The notes beneath the pieces are model-generated. The model worked only from the letters and a program-made list of their open reading frames with translations. It did not search any database and was not told where the DNA came from. This document shows, piece by piece, positions 31,733 to 40,700 of a DNA stretch of 48,000 nucleotides (its first letter is position 1; each line of letters begins with the position of its first letter). The position numbers and the translations under genes are program-made. The stretch lies in assembly GCA_937916505.1 (NCBI GenBank), contig CALFSW010000478.1:1-48000 (forward strand). The letters run 5' to 3'. Source of the stretch: an uncultured Verrucomicrobiales bacterium. GTDB taxonomy: Bacteria; Verrucomicrobiota; Verrucomicrobiia; Verrucomicrobiales; Akkermansiaceae.

Positions 31733-33118
31733 TTACTTTTTGATGCCCAGGTAGTGGAGGACGTCGTCGTAGAAACCGCTTTGATTGGCGTAAAGCGCGT
31801 AGTTTTTGGCGCTTTCGAACCACTTGCGGGTTGAGGGCTTTACGCTCCTGGAAGATTTGATGAGGTCTTTGCCAGTCACAGGGATGATTTTTCCCTTCTT
31901 CATCGCTTCCTCGAGTTTGGATTCCGTGGCGCGATCGAAGACGGCCCGGAGATCGGCACCCGAGAAGCCATCGCATTTTCGGGCTACCGCGGCTTCCTCG
32001 AGGGAAACGACGGGCTTCTCCTTGGCGTGGATTCGGAGGATTTCCTCCCGGGCAATCTGGTCGGGCGGGGGAACAAAGATTAAGCGGTCGAAGCGGCCCG
32101 GGCGCAGGAAGGCTCCGTCGAGATGCCAGGGGGCATTGGTGGCGCCCAGAATCAGGACCCCTTCATTTTCCGCTTCTTCACCGATTTCCGTGAGAAATTG
32201 ATTGATGAGAGTGCGGCCTGCCGATCCCCGGAGATCGCGTCGGTCGGCGGCGAGGGCGTCAATCTCGTCGAAGAATAAAACCGAGGGAGAGGCCTTGCGG
32301 GCGAGTTCGAAAATACGGTGAAGTTTTTGTTCACTTTCGCCGATGTACATTTCGAGGACCTGGTGAAGTCCGACGGAGAAGAAGTTGGCTTTGATCTCGC
32401 CGGCGGTGGCCTGGCTCAGCAGGGTTTTTCCGCATCCCGGAGGGCCGTAGAGGAGGACTCCGCCCCCGGCTTTCTTGCCGTAGGCTTTGAAAAGGTCGGG
32501 GTTCTTGAGCGGATGAATGATCTTCATGCGGATGTCTTCCTTCACCGCTTCCATGCCGCCGACATCTTCAAATTTTTTGTCGGCTTTGACGCGGAATTCC
32601 ATTTCCAGATCATGGGCGGCGACGGCGTCGAGACCGCTGAAGGGATCTTCATCGTCATCCGGTTCTTCAAGGAAATCACCCGAAGTGGTGACCATGGCCC
32701 GTTTGCCTTCGCTGGCGCTGGATCCGCCGCTTTTGATGATTTGCCCGAGGAATGATTCGTCGGAAACGGAGGGGTCGATCTCGATCGCCTTTTCGTAATA
32801 CCCTCTGGCTGCGGTGACTTCTCCTTCCTTGAAGGCGAGGCGGGACCGCAGCAACCATCCTGCGGCGCAACCCTTGTCCTTTTCCAGAAGAGCCTCGATG
32901 CGCAGGACCGCTTCGGAGGTGCGACCTTCGAGGTCAATCAGGCGGGCGATGGAAACTTGCGCGGAGGAATTTTTGGGATCAAGTTTGAGAACGCGATCGA
33001 GCATTTCCCGGGATTCATCGAGTTCGAATTCATCCTCCAGAGCGGTTGCGACCATCAGCAGAAGCGGGATGTTTTCAGGCGACGCTTCCAGTGCGGCCCG
33101 CAGGCTATCAAGATCCAT
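31733..33118 (-). CDS. TPR-containing AAA+ ATPase
   Basis: A 461-residue protein. Residues 1-125 are tetratricopeptide-like helical repeats (SAQVSIARLIDLEGRTSEAV and AARGYYEKAIEIDP). An acidic linker (EEPDDDEDP) follows, then one AAA+ module of the Cdc48/FtsH-like classic clade. Walker A is GPPGCGKT (225-232), Walker B is LFFDEID (281-287), sensor 1 is N328 in GATNAP, and the arginine fingers are in LRPGRFDR (R339, R342). An alpha-helical lid with FSGADLRAVFDRA follows. There is no protease domain or signal peptide. ATG 33118 is preferred, with GGAG a few bases upstream; a longer start at 33139 is possible. The client protein is unknown. Confidence 0.88.
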   Translation of the reverse strand: MDLDSLRAALEASPENIPLLLMVATALEDEFELDESREMLDRVLKLDPKNSSAQVSIARLIDLEGRTSEAVLRIEALLEKDKGCAAGWLLRSRLAFKEGEVTAARGYYEKAIEIDPSVSDESFLGQIIKSGGSSASEGKRAMVTTSGDFLEEPDDDEDPFSGLDAVAAHDLEMEFRVKADKKFEDVGGMEAVKEDIRMKIIHPLKNPDLFKAYGKKAGGGVLLYGPPGCGKTLLSQATAGEIKANFFSVGLHQVLEMYIGESEQKLHRIFELARKASPSVLFFDEIDALAADRRDLRGSAGRTLINQFLTEIGEEAENEGVLILGATNAPWHLDGAFLRPGRFDRLIFVPPPDQIAREEILRIHAKEKPVVSLEEAAVARKCDGFSGADLRAVFDRATESKLEEAMKKGKIIPVTGKDLIKSSRSVKPSTRKWFESAKNYALYANQSGFYDDVLHYLGIKK

Positions 33119-33215
33119 GCTCCAAGGAGAGCTTTCCATCGCTTGCGTGACAAGCCCCAAGCTGACTCTTTTCGCGCTGGTCAAAGTGCGCGTGCGTTCG
33201 CAACGTCCAATCTCA

Positions 33216-34460
33216 ATGGCTTCGATTCAAAAAGCGATCTCTCTCCTCAATGTCCATCGCCACGAAGATGCGGTCTCTGAATTGCATCTGCTGCTTGCGG
33301 AGGATCCAAATAACGCTTGGGCGCACTACCAACTTGCGATCACGTATTCGGCGATGTCCGATTGCGCCGGGAAGGCACTGGAGGCGATCGATGGGGCAAT
33401 TGGGTGCGATCCTGATGAGGCGGATTTTCTCGCGAGCAAGGCGTTGATTTTGAATGATTTGGATCGGGACAAGGAGGCGCTCTCGATGGCCGATGCCAGC
33501 CTGGCAACCGAACCGGGAGCTTATCAGTGGTATGCCAAGGCGCAGGCCTTGACCGCTTTGCGGAAGTGGTCGGACGCAAGTAAAGCATGTGACAAGGCAT
33601 TGGAGTTGGACTCCGATTACGACGGAGCGATGGATCTCAAAAACCTGCTCATGCGCGTGCAGGGAGACCTTGATTCGGCCGATGGCGGGACGATGGAGCA
33701 GCTCTCCCGGAATGCGGAAAGTCCGATCGCGCTGGCAAATGCGGGGTGGACGCAACTGCAGCGCGGGGAGAGGGCGAAGGCGGAGGAGCTTTTTCGCGAA
33801 GCTCTCCGGGTTGATCCGGGCAATGAATATGCGCGGTCCGGATTGGTGGAAGCATTCAAAAGCCGGTCACTCTTTTATCGGCTTTATTTGAAGTGGGTTT
33901 TCATGCTGCAACGCATGGAGGGGAAGAGTCAGTGGATTCTTGTTCTGGGGCTCTACTTCGGATTCAGACTGGGGCGTGAATTGCTTTCGATGGTGCACCC
34001 GCTTCTTGGGATTGCGGCCTTTGTCGTTTACCTCGGACTCTGTTTTGGAACATTTTTAGCACCGGGAATTGGCCATGGTTTGCTCCTGAAAGACCGCTTT
34101 GCCCGTCATGCACTGACCCGGAGGGAGAAGCTCGATGGGGTGTTGGTCGCGGGTTTGTTTTTTGGAGGGATTTTGTTGGCCGGGATCGGGCTGGGAGTCG
34201 GTGTTTCCGTGTTGACCTATCTGGGAGTGGGGATGTTGGTGGCGGCAGTTCCGGCCTCGGTGTTAGCGAGAAATCTTTCCCGCCCGGGCCAGCTGGTGTT
34301 CGGAGGAATCGCGCTCTTCGCCGTGATTGGAGCACTTCATTCCTGGCACTTTTCCAGTGAGACCGGCGAAATGATTTCGGGTGTCGGCCTCCTGGCAATC
34401 GTCACAGCAGCACTCTCGACCTGGCTGAGCTCGGTGAGGTCGTTGGCCAATCTGTGTTAG
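33216..34460 (+). CDS. TPR protein with C-terminal polytopic membrane domain
   Basis: A 414-residue protein starting at ATG 33216 (MASIQKAISLLNVHRHEDAV). The N-terminal 210 residues are TPR units (AWAHYQLAITYSAMSDCAGK, AKAQALTALRKWSDASKACD, ANAGWTQLQRGERAKAEELF). The C-terminal half has about six hydrophobic helices (for example WILVLGLYFGFRLGRELLSM and LLGIAAFVVYLGLCFGTFLA). It is divergent from the TPR-AAA+ gene across a 97-bp gap; shared TPR domains make a joint function plausible. The 3' end overlaps the convergent VC0807-like gene by 4 nt. The family is not recognised beyond TPR. Confidence 0.8.
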   Translation: MASIQKAISLLNVHRHEDAVSELHLLLAEDPNNAWAHYQLAITYSAMSDCAGKALEAIDGAIGCDPDEADFLASKALILNDLDRDKEALSMADASLATEPGAYQWYAKAQALTALRKWSDASKACDKALELDSDYDGAMDLKNLLMRVQGDLDSADGGTMEQLSRNAESPIALANAGWTQLQRGERAKAEELFREALRVDPGNEYARSGLVEAFKSRSLFYRLYLKWVFMLQRMEGKSQWILVLGLYFGFRLGRELLSMVHPLLGIAAFVVYLGLCFGTFLAPGIGHGLLLKDRFARHALTRREKLDGVLVAGLFFGGILLAGIGLGVGVSVLTYLGVGMLVAAVPASVLARNLSRPGQLVFGGIALFAVIGALHSWHFSSETGEMISGVGLLAIVTAALSTWLSSVRSLANLC

Positions 34461-35230
34461 CGCGCCTGAAGGATTTTTTCGGTCTCGAGTCCGGTGAGGG
34501 CCTTGAGGCCTTTGATCATACGGGCGAGGATGAAGCCACCGACGACAAGGAGGGGCACGCCGATGACGAGGAATCCCCAGCCGGTAATGCGTCCGACGTC
34601 TTTGTTGTAGAGTTCCTTCCAATCGCTGGCTGTCGGGTCCAGATCGTGGAGGAAGTAGAAGGCGAGGCCGAGGTTCATGACGGCGGAGAGGCAGAAAGAG
34701 CCGAAGAAGAGCTTGGTCGAGCTCCAGAGGAGATTGGAAAGTTCTTCAATTTTACCGTTTTCCTTCACCTTCTTGTTAATGCGCCCGTGATCGAAAAGGG
34801 CCTCGTTGTAGACGAAGGCATTGAAAAGCGGGGTGGCCGACTTGTGGGTGAGGAGGAAAAGGGAACCGAGAATGAGTGGCTGGATCGCTTCCTTGATTCC
34901 GAAAAGAAGGGGGGCGTGTTTGCGGGTTTCGGGATCGTTGGTTGAGAAGAGGTAGATCGTGATGAGACCGGTGAGCAGAACGTTGCCCACGCCCACGGCT
35001 GAGAACGTATTGAGCTTTTTGTGCTGGATAAAGTGCCAGATGCCGAAGCAGAGGGGGATGGCGACGGCGAGCCCCATCGCGACGTATGGGCCAAGGTGCC
35101 AGGCTTTTTCTCCATCCTTACTGCAGTGACTCAGGATGATCACGGGCAGGATGACATTGACGATGATGTCGGTGAGCGGATTGTCCTGCTTTTTAGCAGG
35201 AGCGGCGGGAGCGTCTTTGGTGTCGGACAT
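34457..35230 (-). CDS. VC0807-like membrane protein
   Basis: A 257-residue polytopic protein. I start it at ATG 35230 (MSDTKDAPAAPAKK); a longer start would add a non-hydrophobic Pro-rich stretch. The pattern NPLTDIIVNVILPVIILSH, PLCFGIWHFIQHKKLNTFS and FGIKEAIQPLILGSLFLL follows the VC0807 family of small inner-membrane proteins, with about six helices. It is the gene after fba on the minus strand, separated by a hairpin (35262-35286). The function of the family is not known. Confidence 0.68.
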   Translation of the reverse strand: MSDTKDAPAAPAKKQDNPLTDIIVNVILPVIILSHCSKDGEKAWHLGPYVAMGLAVAIPLCFGIWHFIQHKKLNTFSAVGVGNVLLTGLITIYLFSTNDPETRKHAPLLFGIKEAIQPLILGSLFLLTHKSATPLFNAFVYNEALFDHGRINKKVKENGKIEELSNLLWSSTKLFFGSFCLSAVMNLGLAFYFLHDLDPTASDWKELYNKDVGRITGWGFLVIGVPLLVVGGFILARMIKGLKALTGLETEKILQAR

Positions 35231-35261
35231 GGGAACGTAAAAAGGGAAGGGGAGATATGGA

Positions 35262-35286
35262 AAGGGCCCGCAGAGAGCGGGCCCTT
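35262..35286 (-). terminator. GC-rich hairpin between fba and the VC0807-like gene
   Basis: AAGGGCCCGC (35262-35271) pairs perfectly with GCGGGCCCTT (35277-35286) across a 5-nt loop. There is only a modest U content on the minus strand after it, so it may attenuate rather than fully end fba transcription, or act as an mRNA stabiliser. Confidence 0.6.
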
Positions 35287-35309
35287 GGCAGGAAAAGTTG
35301 GCGGGAAAT

Positions 35310-36338
35310 TTACGCGGAGTAAATGGTATTTCCGGTGGAGCGGAGCTCATCACAAGCTTGCTTCATGCGGTCGCAAAGGGACTGCTCGGCTTTCTTGAGG
35401 TAGCTGCGTGGGTCGTAGCACTTCTTGTTACCGACCTCGCCGTCGATCTTAAGCATGCCCTCGATGTTCTCGCACATGTGGGTGACGATGGGGCGGGAGA
35501 ACGCGTATTGGGTGTCGGTGTCGATGTTCATCTTCACAACACCGTAGTCGAGGGTCTCCTGAAGATCATCGCTCGAGGTGCCGGAGCCACCGTGGAAAAC
35601 GAGGTCCATCTCTGCTTCAGGGCCGTATTTGTCGGTGACGACTTTTTGCCCGTCGCGGAGGATGGTGGGCTTGAGCTTGACGGAGCCGGGCTTGTAGGCA
35701 CCGTGCACGTTCCCGAAAGTTGCGGCGAACATGAAACGACCGATGGGCTTCAGGGTCTCATAGACCTGCATCATGTCTTCGGGAGAGGTGTAGAGCTTCT
35801 CGGCGGGGAGGCCGGAAGTGTCGTGACCGTCCTCTTCGCCACCGACACAGCCGGCTTCGATTTCGAGGATGATGTCGAGTTCAACGCACTCCTTGAGGAG
35901 CTCGACGGAGATCTTCATATTCTCATCAAGTTCCACGACGGAGCCATCGAACATGTGGGATTGAAAAAGAGGGCCTTTCCCTTCGGCGATGCGCTTGCGG
36001 GAGGCATCGAGAAGAGGGCGGAGGAAGGAATCGACTTTCTCAGGGTGGCAGTGGTCGGTATGGAGGCCGACGAGGATGTCGTATTTTTCGGCGAGGATGT
36101 GGACCGCTTCGGCGAGCACGATGGCTCCGAAAGCGGCGTCATTGACAGCGGTGCCGGATGCGAACTGGCCGCCACCGGTTGAGACCTGGATGATGCCGTC
36201 GGATTTAGCCTCGGCAAATGCCTTGAGGGCGCCGTTTGCAGTGGTGAGGGAGGTGATGTTGATGGCGGGATAGGCATATCCACCCTTTTGGGCGGCATCG
36301 AGCATCTGCTTGTATTGTTCTGGTGTCGCGACTGGCAT
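35310..36338 (-). CDS. fba: Class II fructose-bisphosphate aldolase
   Basis: A 342-residue zinc-dependent aldolase that cleaves fructose 1,6-bisphosphate to DHAP and glyceraldehyde 3-phosphate. Landmarks are YAYPAINITSLTTANGALKA, then GLHTDHCHPEKV (D95, H96 near the zinc), SHMFDGSVVELDENM, IEAGCVGGEEDGHDTSGL, AATFGNVHGAYKPGSVKL (GNVHG, zinc ligand), LVFHGGSGTSSDD and KMNIDTDTQYAFSR. The long form and GEEDGHD loop fit class IIA. I start at ATG 36338 (MPVATPEQYKQML), the family N-terminus; an upstream ATG at 36377 adds 13 residues. It is divergent from the CNT transporter gene. Confidence 0.96.
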   Translation of the reverse strand: MPVATPEQYKQMLDAAQKGGYAYPAINITSLTTANGALKAFAEAKSDGIIQVSTGGGQFASGTAVNDAAFGAIVLAEAVHILAEKYDILVGLHTDHCHPEKVDSFLRPLLDASRKRIAEGKGPLFQSHMFDGSVVELDENMKISVELLKECVELDIILEIEAGCVGGEEDGHDTSGLPAEKLYTSPEDMMQVYETLKPIGRFMFAATFGNVHGAYKPGSVKLKPTILRDGQKVVTDKYGPEAEMDLVFHGGSGTSSDDLQETLDYGVVKMNIDTDTQYAFSRPIVTHMCENIEGMLKIDGEVGNKKCYDPRSYLKKAEQSLCDRMKQACDELRSTGNTIYSA

Positions 36339-36450
36339 GACTGGGGCCGAATTACCCCAGAACGGAATGACTGGCAAGGATGGTCTTGTGACAGGGAAAT
36401 CAGGAAACCGCAGGCTAGCACTCTGGTCGGGACTTCCTTAGGATTTCGGC

Positions 36451-37656
36451 ATGAGCATTGTTGGGATCGTCTTTCTTTTGGCCCTGGGATACCTGTGCTC
36501 GTCGAATCGCAAGGCAGTTTCCTGGCGGACGGTGGGTGGCGCGTTTGCGATTCAGTTGATTCTGGCGGTGTATGTATTGGCCACGCCGTGGGGGAAATCC
36601 ACCTTGAGCTGGTTGACAAATCGGGTGGAAGATCTGGTGGGAGCCGGCTACGAGGGGATTGGTTTTGTCTTTGGGGGGCTTTCCGATCCGGGTGGGGGAA
36701 TGGGGTTTGTTTTCGCGTTCTACGTGTTGCCGGTGATCATTTTCTTCTCGGCACTCATTGCGGTTCTTTACCACATCAAGGTGATGCAGGTGATCATCAA
36801 GGTGGTGGGTGGCGGATTGCAAAAGGTTCTGGGGACCAGTCGGGCGGAGTCCTTTTCGGCGGCAGCGAACATTTTTGTGGGGCAGACCGAGGCCCCCCTG
36901 GTGATCCGGCCTTATTTGCCGAAAATGACGAGCTCGGAGCTTTTTGCAGTCATGGTGGGGGGGCTTGCGAGTATCGCGGGTTCGGTGTTGGTGGGCTATT
37001 CAAAGATGGGTGCCAGTATGGATCACTTGATCGCGGCCTGCTTTATGGCCGCGCCGGGAGGGCTTCTTTTTGCAAAATTGATTATGCCTGAGACTGAAAC
37101 CCCGGAGGAGGGGCGGCTGGAGCTTTCGGAAGGGGAGGAAAAGCCGGCCAATGTGATCGATGCCGCAGCACTGGGAGCGTCCAATGGCTTGAAGCTGGCT
37201 TTGAATGTCGGAGCGATGCTTCTGGCATTTGTGGGTTTGATCGCAGTGGTGAACTTGCTTCTTGGGGAGGTGGGAGGTTGGTTTGGGGATGAGCAGTTTA
37301 GTTTGCAGAAGATTCTGGGATGGGTTTTCGCGCCGGTGGCCTACTTGATCGGGGTGAGTGGCAGCGAAATCCAGACCGCAGGGAGTTTGATCGGGCAGAA
37401 AGTGATCGTGAATGAGTTTATTGCCTTCGGGAGTTTTGAAACGGTGAAGGATGGCTTGAGCGCGAAGACGCAGGGGATTGTGACCTTCGCTCTTTGTGGT
37501 TTTGCGAACCTTTCCTCGATTGCGATATTGTTGGGAGGACTCGGGGTCATGGCACCGGAGCGTAGGAAGGAAATTGCCCGCCTTGGACTGAAGGCGGTCT
37601 TTGCCGCAACTCTCGCAAATTTAATGAGCGCGGCATTGGCGGGAATATTCCTGTAA
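36451..37656 (+). CDS. NupC/CNT-type nucleoside transporter
   Basis: A 401-residue concentrative nucleoside transporter with about eight to ten hydrophobic segments. Family motifs are ESFSAAANIFVGQTEAPLVI, PYLPKMTSSELFAVMVGGLA and GSVLVGYSKMGA in the substrate-binding repeat. Further on are ASNGLKLALNVGAMLLAFVG, GVSGSEIQTAGSLIGQKVI and LSAKTQGIVTFALCGFANL. It should import nucleosides with Na+ or H+. The start ATG 36451 gives a hydrophobic first helix. It is alone in its transcript as far as I can see. Confidence 0.94.
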   Translation: MSIVGIVFLLALGYLCSSNRKAVSWRTVGGAFAIQLILAVYVLATPWGKSTLSWLTNRVEDLVGAGYEGIGFVFGGLSDPGGGMGFVFAFYVLPVIIFFSALIAVLYHIKVMQVIIKVVGGGLQKVLGTSRAESFSAAANIFVGQTEAPLVIRPYLPKMTSSELFAVMVGGLASIAGSVLVGYSKMGASMDHLIAACFMAAPGGLLFAKLIMPETETPEEGRLELSEGEEKPANVIDAAALGASNGLKLALNVGAMLLAFVGLIAVVNLLLGEVGGWFGDEQFSLQKILGWVFAPVAYLIGVSGSEIQTAGSLIGQKVIVNEFIAFGSFETVKDGLSAKTQGIVTFALCGFANLSSIAILLGGLGVMAPERRKEIARLGLKAVFAATLANLMSAALAGIFL

Positions 37657-37725
37657 CTTAAAGAAGGGACAAGATAGGCAAATTTCTGGGTGTCACATGG
37701 CATGATCGGGGGCATGATACCCCTT

Positions 37726-40700
37726 ATGAGCCGCACACTCACAATGATTCTGGGAGGACTTCTGCCAACCCTCGTATTGGGCGATGTCGTGATTAACGAG
37801 ATTTCAGCGACCAGCGCCCCCCGCAACCTTCGCTGGGATGAAAATGACCAAGCGTATGCCGGGGCCGGACCTGCCTGGTGGACGGCGTCCTTCGACGATG
37901 CCAACTGGGAAACCGGGACAATGCCGATTGGCTACTCGCTGGGTTCAATTTCCACAAACCTCAGCTCGGACCTTCGCGATGTTTCACCTTCGCTTTACAC
38001 CCGCAAACGATTCGAGGCGTCGGCTTCGGAGTCATCGTCATCCGATCCTCTGGTTCTCTCGATCAATTATAATGACGGCTTCATAGCGTGGCTCAACGGT
38101 GTCGAAGTGGCACGTCGGAATATGGGAGCTGAGAAGGCTCACATCTTTCATGATCAGCTCGCTTATCGTGCCAGTCCGCTGGGGACCTCGACTGAATCCA
38201 TTCCGCTGGGAGTGTCTTCCGAGTTTCTGGTGGAGGGTGGAAATGTTCTCTCGGTGCAGGTGAACAACTACACCTTAAATGGAAACATGAGGCTCGATCT
38301 GTCGCTGAAAATTGACAAGAGCACGGGCTCGGATATCCCGCTGTTTTCTGCTGGCAGTCAGGTCGCGTACCTTCCCGGACTTAGGGAAGCTTCCGCGGAT
38401 TTGGTGGAGCCTGCTCACCCTGACGGAGATCCGTCCGATTGGATTGAGCTTCACAATACCGGTGATTCGGAAGTGGATCTCACGGGCTGGACTTTGAGCG
38501 ATGCCGCGCTTTCTCCCGCAAAGTGGGCATTTCCTGCTGGAACGACGATTTCCGCAGGAGGGTATCTCGTGGTTTTGGCAGACAATCCTTCGGAAGAGAT
38601 TCCGGGGGCGACTTTTCTCCATACGAACTTCAAGTTGGATGGTGGCGGAGAGGACCTCGCTCTCTTTGACGACAGCGGGACGATGATATCGATCCTGACT
38701 TCCGGATACCCTAGGCAATATCCCAATTTCAGTTTTGGACGGGAAGAATCGGGGGCGATGGTATTCTATGCCGTTCCAACCCCGGGCGCACCGAATAGTG
38801 GCGAAACCTTCGTGGAAAAAGTGGATGCTCCGGATTTTAACCATAAGGGAGGATTCTACGATAGCACCATTGCGGTGACGCTGACCTCGCAAACTCCCGG
38901 GGCCATCATCCGCTACACGACGGATGGAACCGAGCCGACCGTTGAGAATGGTAACGACTACACCCTTCCGTTGTCACTTGCTCGTGTGACCACCCGAAAA
39001 GGACACGTGATTCGGGCCCGGGCATTTCTTGATGGGTACATTGCCTCGAATACTAAAACGCACACATTCCTAATTGGTCAGGATGCACGGGTTCGGACCG
39101 CTCCGTCCCTCGTCTATGCCGGTGATCCGGAGAGAGCACTGTATGATCCATTTGGGGTTATGGGGCTTAACGGAGGGACCTATGTGGGCGATCAATGGCA
39201 GCCTTCCGGACAATCCGATTACAACAATGTCATCAATCGGGGGCGCGCTTATGAGCGGCCCATTCATGCCGAGTTTTATTTCCCGGATGGGAAAGTTGGT
39301 TTTCGTTCGGAAGTTGGATTGCGTGTCGCGGCCAGTTCCTATTCTCGTCCGAGAATGAGATTCAATCAGACGAACGCGTCTCCCTGGCGGGACGATCCGA
39401 AGGAGAAGCCTTCTTTTAATCTCTACTTTCGGGATGACTACGGGAATCCCTCGGTCGATCTCCCTTTGAACGGACCCTCAAGGAATTTCAGCAGCTATGA
39501 GAGATTTCGGATTCGAGCCGGGAAAAACGACATCCGGAATCCTTTTGTGATTGATGAGTTGTTCCGTCGCTTGAGTCACGACATGGGGAATGGGGCCAGT
39601 CTTGGCATCATCAACAGCCTTTATGTAAACGGTGAACTGAAAGGGTATTACAACATGGTTGAGCGCCTCCGGGAGCCATTCTTCAAGTCTCTTCATCAGT
39701 CGGAAAGTAATGCCGAGTGGGATGTCCTACAGTTTGAGGGGAACGACAACATTGCCGAAGGAGACAAGGTCGCCTGGGACAACATGATCGCCCGCTTGAA
39801 CGTCTCGACAACCACGACAAACTGGGAACGAATTCTCGAAGTGGTCGATGTTGAAAACATCGCCAACTACTTCCTCTTAAATATCTACGGCGCGACCTGG
39901 GATTGGCCTCACAACAACTGGGTTGCCGCTAAAGAGCGTTCTGCTGCTGGCCGATATCGTCTCTATGTTTGGGATGCCGAAGGCGCGATGAATAATAGGG
40001 GGAACCGGCCCATCTCCCAGGAAATGATCAAGACCTACATTCTGGGAACCGCGACCGGGCAGACCGGGCAGACCGGAACGAGAGGCGAGCTGCGTGATCT
40101 TTGGAGGGGGCTCAATCGTTGGGAGGAATTCCGCCTTATTTTTGCCGACCAAATCAACAAACATCTCTTCAATGACGGGATTTTGGATGACCGGGATCTT
40201 GCCAACTCCCACATCAAAAACCGCTTTGATGGGCTCATCGATGAATTCTCCGATCTCCTCCGGCTCGTCATGAATCAAACGGTGCAGACCGGAAAGTTCA
40301 ACAGTTGGGTGAGTCCGACTGCAGGACGCCGTCGCTATCTTTTTGGTCCCGTGCGGGAGGACTTTCGCGTCAACAATCTCTGGCCGGAGACCACTCCGCC
40401 GGAGTTTAGTCAATTTGGAGGGACGGTTGACGAAGGCTATCCACTTCTGATTACCAACGAGGCCGGGACTGTCTACTACACCACAGATGGTTCGGACCCA
40501 CGTCTGACCGGAGGAACTGCCAATCCCGGAGCAGTCTCCCAGCCCGGGTCACTTCTTGATGTCGCTTTGTTCCCAATTGAGTCCGAATGGGCTTACAATG
40601 ATTCCGATGGTGACCTGGGGACTGCCTGGCGACTTCTTGCCTACGACGATGATCTCTGGCCGACCGGAAACGGCCCGCTCGGATTTGGATCAATCAAAGA

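Noticed and set aside
40057-40080. 9-bp repeat GACCGGGCA in the CotH gene as a possible phase-variation tract
   Set aside because: Only about two copies in a multiple of three, so it would not shift the frame.
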